A DNA stretch of 63,851 nucleotides from an uncultured Actinomycetes bacterium (GCA_937927725.1 CALBSE010000032.1:1-63851), one strand, 5' to 3'. Shown: positions 51,705-60,394, counted from the first letter of the stretch. Notes: generated by a model not told the origin, from the sequence alone. Numbers and translations: made by a program.

Positions 51705-52532
51705 CTAGCCGTCGATGACGATGTTCTCGATGCCAATCGCCGGTTCGGGATAGGTCATGTTCAGCGCTTCAAGTTTGTCAATGAGTAGCTGAGAGATCAC
51801 AAGATTTCGGTACCACTTGCGATCCGATGGAATGACGTACCAGGGCGAGCTCTTCGTTGACGTCTCTGAGAGCGCCTGTTCGTAGGCCTTTGTATATGCA
51901 TCCCAATGGGCGCGTTCGGCGACGTCGCCGTGTTCGAATTTCCAGTGCTTGGCGGGATTATCGAGCCGCTCTTGGAGGCGAGCTCGTTGCTCATCTTTAG
52001 AGATGTGGAGGAAGAGTTTCACGATGGTCGTACCTTCGTCGACCAGCATCTGCTCGAAGCTGCGAATGTGTTCGTAGCGGCGCTCCCAGACCTGCTTTGG
52101 CACAAGATCATTCACACGTACGACGAGCACATCTTCGTAATGGCTGCGATTGAAGATGACGATGCGGCCATTTCTGGGTGTGTGTTCATGCACGCGCCAC
52201 AAATAATCGTGTGCGAGTTCAACATCGTTCGGACGTTTGAAATCTTTGACCTTTACGCCAACAGGATTGATCGTGCGGAACACGTGCTTGATGGTTCCGT
52301 CTTTGCCTGAGGTATCCATGCCTTGCAAGATGATGAGCATTTTGTGTTTGGACTCGGCATAGAGCATTGCTTGGAGATCGGCGAGTTGTTCGTTAAGTGA
52401 GGGGAGCAGCGCGGCGCCCTGTTGTTTGTCGCCTTCGAAACCATTGGTTGCGCTCGTCGACCACTTGCTGAGTTCGACCTTGATTCCTGGTTTGACTCGA
52501 TACTCATCTGGAGTGATTCGAGTGGGACTCAT
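51705..52532 (-). CDS. Polyphosphate kinase 2 family protein
   Basis: 275 aa, the single-domain PPK2 length. Walker A GMDTSGKDGTIKHVF, Walker B/lid residues in VFNRSHYEDVLVVRV, and RNGRIVIFNRSHYED with the lid DEQRARLQERLDNPAKHWKF. PPK2 enzymes move phosphate between polyphosphate and nucleotides; this form resembles polyphosphate:AMP or ADP phosphotransferases, class not certain. Its ATG overlaps the stop of the upstream small membrane protein (ATGA). Its 3' end is convergent with the GAP-family gene (3-base gap). Confidence 0.93.
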   Translation of the reverse strand: MSPTRITPDEYRVKPGIKVELSKWSTSATNGFEGDKQQGAALLPSLNEQLADLQAMLYAESKHKMLIILQGMDTSGKDGTIKHVFRTINPVGVKVKDFKRPNDVELAHDYLWRVHEHTPRNGRIVIFNRSHYEDVLVVRVNDLVPKQVWERRYEHIRSFEQMLVDEGTTIVKLFLHISKDEQRARLQERLDNPAKHWKFEHGDVAERAHWDAYTKAYEQALSETSTKSSPWYVIPSDRKWYRNLVISQLLIDKLEALNMTYPEPAIGIENIVIDG

Positions 52533-53032
52533 GGTTTTTCCTTCCGGCTGTCGAGGCGGCGGCCAACCATCATGCCCAGTGATCGGGCAGCATCATCAAG
52601 CGTTGGTTTTGGCTCACTCCTCGTTTCTCCGGTTTCGGATGACGAGGGGTCCGACTTCTTCGATCGACCCGTGACTTTGGCGAGCCCTGTGCCGACAACT
52701 TTGCCGGCCTTGCGGCCATGCGCTTCGAGACGATCGCCACGAGCAGCATCGGCCTCTTGAGCTCCGCGTTCGACGCCACGGGCGGTATTGAGGCCGAGCG
52801 AAAGTACGACGAAGCCAATCCACACGCCGACCACGAAAAGGCCGATCGTCCAAGCCCAGCCGGCGTCGGTGCGAGGCGTGCTGAGCAGCATGAACAATGC
52901 AACCACGATGATGACGCCAACCAGAAGTGACAGGCCGGCGGCGATCCAGAACATGACGTCGCGCCAGAACGGCGGGCCGTAGGCACGCAGGGTGCTCGAG
53001 CGCTTTTGGCGGGAACGCGACGAGGGGGCCAC
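52529..53032 (-). CDS. Small membrane protein coupled to PPK2
   Basis: About 167 aa from a GTG at 53032; an ATG at 52954 is the alternative. Basic N-terminus, two membrane helices (MFWIAAGLSLLVGVIIVVAL and the WTIGLFVVGVWIGFVVLSL region), then a charged cytoplasmic tail with Lys/Ser/Asp-rich stretches ending RRLDSRKEKP. No family recognised. The start is uncertain because a hairpin (53021-53053) covers the GTG. Coupled to the PPK2 gene by a 4-base overlap. Confidence 0.6.
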   Translation of the reverse strand: MAPSSRSRQKRSSTLRAYGPPFWRDVMFWIAAGLSLLVGVIIVVALFMLLSTPRTDAGWAWTIGLFVVGVWIGFVVLSLGLNTARGVERGAQEADAARGDRLEAHGRKAGKVVGTGLAKVTGRSKKSDPSSSETGETRSEPKPTLDDAARSLGMMVGRRLDSRKEKP

Positions 53033-53053
53033 GGAAGAACCGTAGCCCCCTCG
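53021..53053. terminator. Hairpin downstream of the amidohydrolase gene
   Basis: CGAGGGGGC pairs with GCCCCCTCG (9 bp), continued after one mismatch by ACGG/CCGT, loop AAGAA. It follows the amidohydrolase stop by 27 bases on the minus strand; no T-tract. It also overlaps the candidate GTG start of the next gene. Confidence 0.55.
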
Positions 53054-53079
53054 ATCGGAGTGTTCAGGTTGTTGCTTGC

Positions 53080-54324
53080 TCAGACCAGATCGAGATGCAG
53101 CATCTTGATGGCGTTGCCGCGAACAATCTTGTAGAGCGTCTCGTCGTCGAGGTCGACGGCCATCTCGCGAACGAATTGTTCGGTGTGCGGCCACGTTGAG
53201 TCCGAGTGCGGGTAATCGGTTTCGAACGTGACGTTGTCGACGCCGATGTCTTCAAGATTCTTCAGACCGAAGTTGTCGCGGAAGAAGCAGGCGTAGACCT
53301 GACGGCGGAAGTAGAACTCCGGCGGTTCGGTGACGATCTCCGGGTCGAATGCCCAGCCGCGGAATTCCGACCACACGTTTTGTGCTCGTTCGAGGAAGTA
53401 CGGAATCCAGCCCATTTGCGCTTCGGAGTACGCCAGCGTGATGTCGGGGAAGCGGGGGAGGATGCCGGAGAAGATCCAGTCGGCCAACGACGACATGCCT
53501 TGGTTGAAGCTCAGCGTCGCCTGAACGGCAGCGGGAGCGTCGGGTGACGTTGCCGGCATGCGTGAGGAGGAACCGATGTGCATGTTGATGACGGTTTGCG
53601 TGTCATTGCATGCCTGGAAGAACGGGTCCCATTCACCCGAGTGGATAGTGGGCAGACCGAGGAAGTGCGGAACTTCCGAGAAGCACACCGCGTGCACACC
53701 GCGTGCAGCGTTGCGGTAGATCTCGGCAGCGGCGAGTTTGGCGTCCCACATCGGAACGATGATGAGCGGAATGAGGCGACCCTTGCCCGCACCGCCACAC
53801 CATTCTTCAACCATGAAATCGTTGTAGGCCTGTACGCAAAGAAGGGCGAGTTCCTTGTCCTTGGCTTCGGCGAAGGTCTGTCCGCAGAAACGAGGAAAGG
53901 TGGGGAAGCAAAGTGAAGCCTCGGTGTGGTTTGCGTCCATGTCCTCAAGGCGAGCGGTTTGATCCCAGCATCCCTTGCGCATTTCTTCATACGTGACCGG
54001 AAGCATCGTGCGGTCTTCAACGTCGAAACCAACAGCGGTGATGATTCGACGCATGGGAACCTTGAGGTCTTCGTAACACCAGAAGTCGGCGAACTTTCCA
54101 CCGGGGCTGTTGTTGCCAACAATGTCGAACGAGTAGTTCATGCCGTCGAACTTGAGGTTGTCGACGCGCAAGCGCTCAAGACGAGGGCCAACGTCGAGGT
54201 ACTTCTTGGGAAGGCGACTCGTCCAGACATCGGCCGGTTCGATGATGTGGTCATCGACAGAAACGATCTTCGGAATGACGCGCTTGGTGTCGGCCGAAGC
54301 GGGATTGGGAGCGGTGATGGTCAT
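53080..54324 (-). CDS. Amidohydrolase-2 family metal-dependent hydrolase
   Basis: 414 aa, TIM-barrel amidohydrolase related to ACMS decarboxylase. Metal ligands: VSVDDHIIEPADVW (Asp/His at the first strand), INMHIGSSSRMPAT (His), and the C-terminal ETDYPHSDSTWPHT (Asp). Other conserved blocks: MLPVTYEEMRKGCWDQTARLEDMD and RFPDITLAYSEAQMGWIPYFLER. Reaction unknown (hydrolysis or decarboxylation of a cyclic or aromatic-derived acid). Start set by AGGAGAG before ATG 54324. Divergent from a two-gene acyl-CoA dehydrogenase operon across a palindromic operator. Confidence 0.9.
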   Translation of the reverse strand: MTITAPNPASADTKRVIPKIVSVDDHIIEPADVWTSRLPKKYLDVGPRLERLRVDNLKFDGMNYSFDIVGNNSPGGKFADFWCYEDLKVPMRRIITAVGFDVEDRTMLPVTYEEMRKGCWDQTARLEDMDANHTEASLCFPTFPRFCGQTFAEAKDKELALLCVQAYNDFMVEEWCGGAGKGRLIPLIIVPMWDAKLAAAEIYRNAARGVHAVCFSEVPHFLGLPTIHSGEWDPFFQACNDTQTVINMHIGSSSRMPATSPDAPAAVQATLSFNQGMSSLADWIFSGILPRFPDITLAYSEAQMGWIPYFLERAQNVWSEFRGWAFDPEIVTEPPEFYFRRQVYACFFRDNFGLKNLEDIGVDNVTFETDYPHSDSTWPHTEQFVREMAVDLDDETLYKIVRGNAIKMLHLDLV

Positions 54325-54380
54325 GGCTCTCCTCGAGGGCGCTGGTGTCGGGGCTGGTCCCCGTGGAGAGGACTGTACGA

Positions 54381-54407
54381 CAAAACCTGACGACCCGTCA
54401 GGTTTTG
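54381..54407. promoter_or_regulatory. Perfect palindrome, probable TetR-type operator
   Basis: Left arm CAAAACCTGACG (54381-54392), 3-base centre, right arm its exact complement (54396-54407). It lies between the divergent amidohydrolase and acyl-CoA dehydrogenase genes, 57 bases from the first and 113 from the second start, where a TACGAT -10 (54475-54480) serves the latter. TetR-family repressors of acyl-CoA and aromatic catabolism bind sites of this kind. The regulator gene is not adjacent. Confidence 0.75.
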
Positions 54408-54520
54408 CTCCCACTCTGTCGAGTGACGTTCGTCGCTGCTGCCGCCCAACCTGACCAATCACTGATGGAGGGCCTACGATCGCCCCTCCGGAGCGGTTGT
54501 TCCCCCTACACGGAGTACCC

Positions 54521-55699
54521 ATGGATCTGAACTTCACACCGGCCGAAGAGGCCTTCCGGGCTGAGGCCCGGGCCTGGCTCGAGGCCAACGTCCCCGTCGG
54601 TTTGCCCTCGGGCGATACCGCCGAAGGCTTCGCCCTTCATGTTGAGTGGGAAAAGAAGCTGTTCGCTGCCGGTTGGTCGGTCGTGTCATGGCCCGAGGAA
54701 TACGGCGGCCGTGGCGCATCGCTGTGGGAGTGGCTCATTTTCGAAGAGGAGTACTACCGAGCCGGTGGTCCGCAGCGCGTGACCCAGAACGGTATCTTCC
54801 TCCTCGCTCCCACCATTTTTGAGTTCGGCACTGACGAACAAAAAGCACGGTTCCTTCCGCGTATGGCAGCTGCCGATGATCTCTGGTGTCAGGGATGGTC
54901 GGAACCCGACGCTGGTTCCGATCTCGCAGGCATCAAGAGCCGCGCAGCGCGTGACGATGAACGCGGTGGTTGGGTGATCAACGGACAAAAGACGTGGACA
55001 ACACGCGGTGCGTTCTGCAATTGGGTCTTCGGTTTGTTCCGCACTGATCCCGAAGCAGCGCGTCACAGCGGCATGACCTACCTCATGGTTCCGCTTGACG
55101 CAGATGGCGTCACCGTCCGCGGTGTTGAACGACTCGACGGCGATGAAGGTTTCGCTGAAGTGTTCTTCGACGATGTGTTTGTGTCTGATGATTTGGTCTT
55201 GGGCGGCGTGAACGAAGGGTGGGGTGTTGCCATGGCAACCACCTCTTCCGAGCGCGGCCTGACGCTTCGTTCGCCCGGTCGTTTCTGCGCCGCTGCCGAT
55301 CGCCTCATCGACCTTTGGAAGCGTCAGAATGCTGCGGGTGAACATGCGGAACGCGTTGCTGCAATGCGTGACGATGTTGCTCAGTCATGGATGGAAGCCG
55401 AGGCTTATCGCCTCGCAACCCTTGCCGATGTCACCGGTTTGGTGAACGGCGTTTCGCAAGGTGCGCGTTCGAGTCTGACGAAGATCTTCTGGTCGGAACT
55501 CGATGTGAATCTCAACGAGACCGCACTTCGTTTGCTCGGCCCAACCGCTGAACTGATCGAAACCTCACCCGATGCCGTCGACGGGGGAGCGTGGATGAAG
55601 GGCTTTGAGTTTGCACTCAGCGGTCCGATCTACGCCGGCACCAATGAAATCCAACGCAACGTCGTCGCCGAGCGTGTGCTCGGTCTGCCCCGGAAGTAG
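54521..55699 (+). CDS. Acyl-CoA dehydrogenase, larger partner of a paired system
   Basis: 392 aa. MDLNFTPAEEAFRAEARAWL, WCQGWSEPDAGSDLAGI, GWVINGQKTWTTRG and IYAGTNEIQRNVVAERVLGLPRK. Directly followed (6 bases) by a shorter dehydrogenase of 339 aa. Such length pairs (about 390 + 340) recall the alpha2beta2 heterotetramers FadE29/FadE28 of mycobacterial cholesterol side-chain breakdown. Start ATG 54521 with GGAG upstream. Electrons would go to EtfAB. Confidence 0.92.
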   Translation: MDLNFTPAEEAFRAEARAWLEANVPVGLPSGDTAEGFALHVEWEKKLFAAGWSVVSWPEEYGGRGASLWEWLIFEEEYYRAGGPQRVTQNGIFLLAPTIFEFGTDEQKARFLPRMAAADDLWCQGWSEPDAGSDLAGIKSRAARDDERGGWVINGQKTWTTRGAFCNWVFGLFRTDPEAARHSGMTYLMVPLDADGVTVRGVERLDGDEGFAEVFFDDVFVSDDLVLGGVNEGWGVAMATTSSERGLTLRSPGRFCAAADRLIDLWKRQNAAGEHAERVAAMRDDVAQSWMEAEAYRLATLADVTGLVNGVSQGARSSLTKIFWSELDVNLNETALRLLGPTAELIETSPDAVDGGAWMKGFEFALSGPIYAGTNEIQRNVVAERVLGLPRK

Positions 55700-55705
55700 G
55701 CCGAG

Positions 55706-56725
55706 ATGCAATTCGCTTTCACCGAAGATCAACTGCTGTTCCGCGACGCAGTCGCCGAATTCTTTGCCAATGAATGCCCGCCCGAAAAGGTGCGCTGGTC
55801 ATGGGACGACACCGTGGGTCGCGACGCGTCAACCTGGGCCGCCCTCGCCGAAATGGGTGTGATTGGCCTTACTGTTCCCGAAGCCTTTGGCGGCATGGGA
55901 ATGAATGAGATTGACCTCCTTCCGATCCTGACCGAAGCAGGTCGCTACGCGTATCCAGCTCCGCTCGTCGAGACCGTTGCTGTAGTCGCGCCGCTCCTTG
56001 CTGAATCAGCACCCGCAGCAATTGCCGAAAAGTGGTTGCCCGGCATTGCCGATGGTTCGGTCATCGCCACCGTTCAACTCGATGGTCAGCCCTTCGTCAA
56101 CGACATGCACATCGCCAACCTTTTGGTTGCACAGCGTGACGACCGTTTGTTCGCTGTTCCGGCCGACAAGGTTCGTTCAACGCAGCAGGTATCGGTCGAC
56201 GGCGCTCGTCGATTGTTTGCTGTCGAATGGGACGAAGCCGATGCTGAGCTCATTGCCTCGGGCGACGCCGCGCTGCAAGCCGCGAACCGAGCGTTCGATC
56301 GTGGCGCTGCCGCCACCGCTGCACTGCTCATCGGATTGTCCGAACAGATGATCGCAATGACGGTTGCCTACGTGGTTGATCGCAAGCAGTTCGGCGTGCC
56401 GATCGGAAGCTTTCAGGCCGTGAAGCATCACCTGGCCGACGCAGAACTCAAGGTGTCGTTTGCCCGTCCCGCAGTTTGGGCCGCGGCCTATGGTCTGGCC
56501 ACTGGTTCGGCTGATGTTGATCGAGAAGTCTCGATGGCGAAGTGTTTCGCTTCCGATGCTGCCGAGGTTGTTGCTCGTAAGGCGCTGCAAACTCATGGTG
56601 CTATCGGTTACACCACCGAACACGATCTGCACTTCTGGCTGAAGCGTTCTTGGGCGCTCGCCTCAAGTTGGGGCGATGCGCTTTGGCACCGTCGCCGCGT
56701 CGCTCACCTGTTGCTCGACAACTAA
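55706..56725 (+). CDS. Acyl-CoA dehydrogenase, shorter partner of a paired system
   Basis: 339 aa, shorter than the ~380 aa norm. MQFAFTEDQLLFRDAVAEFFANE, EMGVIGLTVPEAFGGMG, and C-terminal LQTHGAIGYTTEHDLHFWLKRSWAL; no clear FAD-loop WxxxGQKxxxT segment, consistent with the subunit that lacks the complete flavin site in heterotetrameric enzymes. The active site would be shared with the upstream dehydrogenase. Followed after 4 bases by the ThDP-like gene. Confidence 0.88.
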   Translation: MQFAFTEDQLLFRDAVAEFFANECPPEKVRWSWDDTVGRDASTWAALAEMGVIGLTVPEAFGGMGMNEIDLLPILTEAGRYAYPAPLVETVAVVAPLLAESAPAAIAEKWLPGIADGSVIATVQLDGQPFVNDMHIANLLVAQRDDRLFAVPADKVRSTQQVSVDGARRLFAVEWDEADAELIASGDAALQAANRAFDRGAAATAALLIGLSEQMIAMTVAYVVDRKQFGVPIGSFQAVKHHLADAELKVSFARPAVWAAAYGLATGSADVDREVSMAKCFASDAAEVVARKALQTHGAIGYTTEHDLHFWLKRSWALASSWGDALWHRRRVAHLLLDN

Positions 56726-56729
56726 GCCC

Positions 56730-58037
56730 GTGCCCACATCTGAATCTGTCGCGTCACTTGTCTCGCGCTGTTTGCGTGCCGTCGGTGCGACGCGAGCATT
56801 CGCCGTGCCCGGTCACGGACTCGAAGCACTCGAAGGCCTTGCGCTCATCCCCGTAGCGTCAGAAGCTGTAGCAATCGCATTGGCTGATGCAGACGGGCGT
56901 CTGTCTGTCACGCCAGATGTGCGTCCGGGCGTCGCGCTTCTTCCCGGCCGTCGCGTGCGTCTGTCATCGCAGCCCGGTGAAGAAACACAAGCGCTTTCTA
57001 TTGCTGTCGAAGATCTTCCCGCTGCAATTGCCGGTTGGTCACTTGGCCGCGTGTTTGGCGCAGTCGAGATCGTACTGCCCGGTGACCTACTGACCGAGGC
57101 TCCTGAAGGCGCGCAACCGCTTGTGTTGCAACGAAGCGATCAACTCCTTCGTCTTTCAAACGGCCTTGCTGACTTCCGCACGATGATTGTGGTTGGCCCA
57201 GGCGTGATTCGTGAAGGAGCAGCTGGCGATGTAACTGATTTCGTCACGCGCACTGGTGCCGGAGTCATGACCACGATGGGAGCGGTCGGAGTCGTGCCGT
57301 TCGACCATCCGTCGTGGAGCGGCGTTGTCGGCGTTCAGGCCGATGACCCTGCGCTCGGCGGTCTTGATGCGTGCGAACTCGTGATCGCCGTCGGTGTTGA
57401 CGACGATGAACTTGGCGAGTCGCTCCCGATGAATGCGCAGCTGCTCGAAGTCGAGCCGTGGCATCTCCCGTTTCTCGCTACCGACTGGCCCACGCCCGAT
57501 GCACCGACCTCTCGTTCGTCTCTGGTCGAGGCGTGTTCCGCTGTGTTCGGTGATCATCGCGACGCCACCACTTCGCCGTTGCATCCCGTTCGTGCGGTAC
57601 TTGATGTCTTCGATGCAATTGACCCCGATGTTCAGGTGTATGCCGATGCTGGACCGGTTGGGTTTTGGTTCGCACGCGGAGTCGTCCCCGTTCCTATGTG
57701 CCGAGTCATAGTTCCTGCACACACCTCCGATGGGTTTGCCATCGCTGCAGCGATCGTGTCGGCCCTTGATGGCAATCGTTCAGTCGCCGTCACCATGCCG
57801 GGTGGATTGATCGAAGACGAACTGCTCGATCTTGCTGCATCGCTCAACCTCGGCATTGTGGTTGAACAATGGGGAGACGATGTCAACAGCGGCGATCCCT
57901 CACAGCACCGAGCAAATCTTGTTGCGGCAATGAGCGACTCGGGCCTGAGTGTCACTGGAGTTGCCGTCGACCTTGCCGCTGCCGCTGAACTGGTTGATCT
58001 CGCAGGCCCCGTGGTGGCCTGGCCGACGTTCAGCTAA
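56730..58037 (+). CDS. Degenerate ThDP-dependent-enzyme-like protein
   Basis: 435 aa against 550-600 for the family. The N-terminal domain keeps the PYR-domain look (VSRCLRAVGATRAFAVPGHG, PVASEAVAIALADADG with the Glu that activates ThDP), a middle domain follows (TMIVVGPGVIREGA), and the C-terminal PP-like domain (PVGFWFARGV, AHTSDGFAIAAAI) has TMPGGLIEDELLDLAASLNL where a cofactor-binding GDG...N would be expected; the GDG is replaced by PGG. Cofactor binding is doubtful. GTG start 4 bases after the dehydrogenase pair, so it is in their operon. Role unknown; perhaps a structural or acyl-binding protein. Confidence 0.65.
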   Translation: MPTSESVASLVSRCLRAVGATRAFAVPGHGLEALEGLALIPVASEAVAIALADADGRLSVTPDVRPGVALLPGRRVRLSSQPGEETQALSIAVEDLPAAIAGWSLGRVFGAVEIVLPGDLLTEAPEGAQPLVLQRSDQLLRLSNGLADFRTMIVVGPGVIREGAAGDVTDFVTRTGAGVMTTMGAVGVVPFDHPSWSGVVGVQADDPALGGLDACELVIAVGVDDDELGESLPMNAQLLEVEPWHLPFLATDWPTPDAPTSRSSLVEACSAVFGDHRDATTSPLHPVRAVLDVFDAIDPDVQVYADAGPVGFWFARGVVPVPMCRVIVPAHTSDGFAIAAAIVSALDGNRSVAVTMPGGLIEDELLDLAASLNLGIVVEQWGDDVNSGDPSQHRANLVAAMSDSGLSVTGVAVDLAAAAELVDLAGPVVAWPTFS

Positions 58038-58052
58038 TCGCCTCACTCGAAC

Positions 58053-58102
58053 GCAAAACGAAACCGGGGGCCGACCGTGCCTTCGGGGCCAAGCTCGCAG
58101 CC
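58053..58102. repeat. Rearranged copy of the aldehyde dehydrogenase 3' region
   Basis: Bases 58053-58079 match 58773-58799 (25 of 27), which contain the left arm of the aldehyde dehydrogenase terminator; bases 58080-58102 match 58909-58931 inside that gene's 3' coding end (21 of 23). The two parts are joined here without the intervening ~110 bases, like a deletion derivative of a duplicate. Confidence 0.7.
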
Positions 58103-58114
58103 GATTTGCTACAG

Positions 58115-58687
58115 CTAGCCGATGAGTTTGACCTTGATGGGTGAAGGAATCGGAAGTGATCGATCTAGCGACCAGGCGATGAGTTCATACTCGCCCGGGA
58201 CGAGAGTCGGTTGTGTTCCATCTGAGAGGCATTGAGTGAATCGAGTACTCGGTGGCTGCGAACACATTTCAACCCGAGTCAAGAATTGAACTGGAAGTCG
58301 CGTTTCGCCAATTGGGATCTCATGGAATGAAGCGCATGCCAATTGCGAGCCTTCGGGCTCATGCCCGTTTCCGACGAGGCCTGCGGTGTAGAGGTTGGCG
58401 GGGCAAGCGGTTGAGACGATTGGTTCGCCAGTTCGATTTACGACGACGATGGTTGCACGGCCGAGATTCCCAGCCACGATCTCTCGTTGATCAATCTCAA
58501 AGTGAGCTGAGAATGGTGATTCTGAAATCGTGGTAGCCGACGTCTCCGCAGGCGAGGCGTCTGACGTGTTCTGGCTCATGCTCGAGGAACATGATGTTGC
58601 GTTGGCGGTTGCGAGGACGGCGAGTGCAGACATGGTGATCGCGATCCGTCGGATGCGAGACGTTTCGTGATGTTTACCTTGGGCCAT
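58115..58687 (-). CDS. Putative secreted protein
   Basis: 190 aa. Start ATG 58687 after GGAGGAG. Basic N-terminus (MAQGKHHETSRIRRIAITMS) and a hydrophobic segment ending in ATANATSC, a weak lipobox, so a lipoprotein or secreted protein. The mature part looks beta-rich (RATIVVVNRTGEPIVSTACP, VPGEYELIAWSLDRS), like an immunoglobulin-like or copper-chaperone-type fold, with several cysteines. No family recognised. Confidence 0.7.
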   Translation of the reverse strand: MAQGKHHETSRIRRIAITMSALAVLATANATSCSSSMSQNTSDASPAETSATTISESPFSAHFEIDQREIVAGNLGRATIVVVNRTGEPIVSTACPANLYTAGLVGNGHEPEGSQLACASFHEIPIGETRLPVQFLTRVEMCSQPPSTRFTQCLSDGTQPTLVPGEYELIAWSLDRSLPIPSPIKVKLIG

Positions 58688-58785
58688 GCGTTTGCTCCTC
58701 CGCCGGGGATGCAACCAATTTAGTGTTTGAGCCGCGCGTTTCGAGGGTGCCCTCAGTTCGAGGCAGGGCGGGGCAAAACAGAACC

Positions 58786-58811
58786 GGGGGCCGACCGTGT
58801 GGTCGACCCCC
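58786..58811 (-). terminator. Terminator of the aldehyde dehydrogenase gene
   Basis: On the minus strand an 11-bp stem (GGGGGTCGACC with GGTCGGCCCCC, one U-G pair, ACAC loop), followed by GGTTCTGTTTTGC. It lies 28 bases after the stop codon. Confidence 0.8.
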
Positions 58812-58838
58812 GGGTACTGCACATCGTTGGTGGAGCGA

Positions 58839-60299
58839 TCAGCCGCCGATCGGAAGATCAATGCCACCGGGAAGCGAGATGGTCTTGCACTCGCAGAATG
58901 CTTCGATGCCTTCCGGGCCAAGCTCGCGGCCAACGCCGGAGTTCTTGAAGCCACCGAACGGGCCGTTGAAGTCCATGCCCTGCGCCGTGTTCACGCCAAA
59001 GGTGCCGGTGCGAACCTTGCGAGCAACGTTGATTCCCTTTTCGATGTCTGAGGTGTAGCAGGCACCGGCAAGGCCGTAATCGTTGTCATTCGCAATGGCG
59101 ATGGCGTCTTCGAGTGTGTCGTACTTGATAAGCGACAGCACTGGGCCGAAGATTTCTTCACGGGCGATGGTCATGTCGTTGGTGACATCGGCGAAGAGCG
59201 TGGGGGACACGAAGTGACCCTTTGCTTCGTCGGGACGTCCGCCACCGACAACAACGGTTGCGCCTTCGGCTTTGCCCTTGGCGATGTAGCCCTCGACGCG
59301 CTCACGCTGACGCTCGGCGATGAGTGGTCCACACATGTTCTCGGGGTTGGCGGGATCGCCAGCGATCTGTGCACCAACGGCAGCACCGAGCGCATCGCGG
59401 ATCTCGTCGTACTTGCTCGCAGGGGCAAGAACGCGGGTAAGTGCAACACATGCCTGACCGTTGTTCATGAGGCCACCCTGAATGATGTGGCCGACTGCCT
59501 CTTCAATGTTGGCGTCGTCGCAAATGATTGCGGCGGACTTGCCACCAAGTTCAAGTGTGCAGCGCTTGAGCTGCTCGCCACAGATGGCGCCGATCTTGCG
59601 ACCAGCTGCGGTCGAACCGGTGAAGCTGACCTTGTTGACGTCAGGATGACGCACGAGGTACTCGCCAACCTCGCGGTCGGCCGGAACGATGTTGATGACG
59701 CCGGCGGGAACGCCAGCTTCGATGAGAACCTCGGCGAAGAGGTTGGCATCGAGCGGGGTTTCCGGAGCGGGCTTCAGCACGATGGTGGATCCCGAGGCAA
59801 GCGTCGGTCCGACCTTGAGCGTGGTGATGAACAGCGGCACGTTCCAGGGGATGATGCCGGCGCAAACGCCGACTGGCTCGCGACGAACGATGATCTGTCC
59901 ACCGAGGGCACCGTCACGACGCTCTTCGAATGGGAAGTTGAGCGTGTGCTGTGCAAATGAGTTGAGCACCATCGTTGCCGACAGGACCTGACCGAACATG
60001 GAGAAGTAGTACGGCGCACCAACTTCGCTCGTGATGAGGTTGGTGAACTCTTCCTGGCGAGCAGTAAGGAGTTCGGCGACCTTGGCGAGAAGCGCGGAAC
60101 GCTCCTGCGGCGTGTAGTCAGCCCACGGGCCAGTAAGTGCGGCCTTGGCGGCAGCGACGGCGCGATCCATGTCGGCATTGGTTGCGACCGGAACAGAACC
60201 GATGACCTCTTCGGTGGTGGGCGAGAGCACCTTGAGTGTTTCGTTCCCTGCGGGTTCGACCCACTCGCCCCCGATGAAGAACTTGTCGTACGTCAGCAT
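58839..60299 (-). CDS. NAD(P)-dependent aldehyde dehydrogenase family protein
   Basis: 486 aa. Catalytic Cys in GGLMNNGQACVALTRVL, general base Glu in CTLELGGKSAAIICDD, nucleotide site VSFTGSTAAGRKIG, PWNVPLF, and C-terminal NDNDYGLAGACYTSD and PFGGFKNSGVGRELGPEGIEAF. Oxidises an aldehyde to the acid; the neighbouring acyl-CoA genes suggest a catabolic role. Ribosome binding site GAGAAGGGGAAG. ACCCGG/CCGGGT inverted repeat at 60317-60333 lies just upstream. Confidence 0.94.
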   Translation of the reverse strand: MLTYDKFFIGGEWVEPAGNETLKVLSPTTEEVIGSVPVATNADMDRAVAAAKAALTGPWADYTPQERSALLAKVAELLTARQEEFTNLITSEVGAPYYFSMFGQVLSATMVLNSFAQHTLNFPFEERRDGALGGQIIVRREPVGVCAGIIPWNVPLFITTLKVGPTLASGSTIVLKPAPETPLDANLFAEVLIEAGVPAGVINIVPADREVGEYLVRHPDVNKVSFTGSTAAGRKIGAICGEQLKRCTLELGGKSAAIICDDANIEEAVGHIIQGGLMNNGQACVALTRVLAPASKYDEIRDALGAAVGAQIAGDPANPENMCGPLIAERQRERVEGYIAKGKAEGATVVVGGGRPDEAKGHFVSPTLFADVTNDMTIAREEIFGPVLSLIKYDTLEDAIAIANDNDYGLAGACYTSDIEKGINVARKVRTGTFGVNTAQGMDFNGPFGGFKNSGVGRELGPEGIEAFCECKTISLPGGIDLPIGG

Positions 60300-60394
60300 G
60301 ACTTCCCCTTCTCGTTACCCGGATCGGCCGGGTGTTCAGGGGTCTGAATCTATCGGCCCGCGGGGGTATCGGCCCACCGGAGGAGGCCGAAGTT

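Noticed and set aside
58038..58114. Mobile element remnant downstream of the ThDP-like gene
   Set aside because: The repeat there matches only the neighbouring aldehyde dehydrogenase region; there are no terminal inverted repeats, target duplications or transposase traces.
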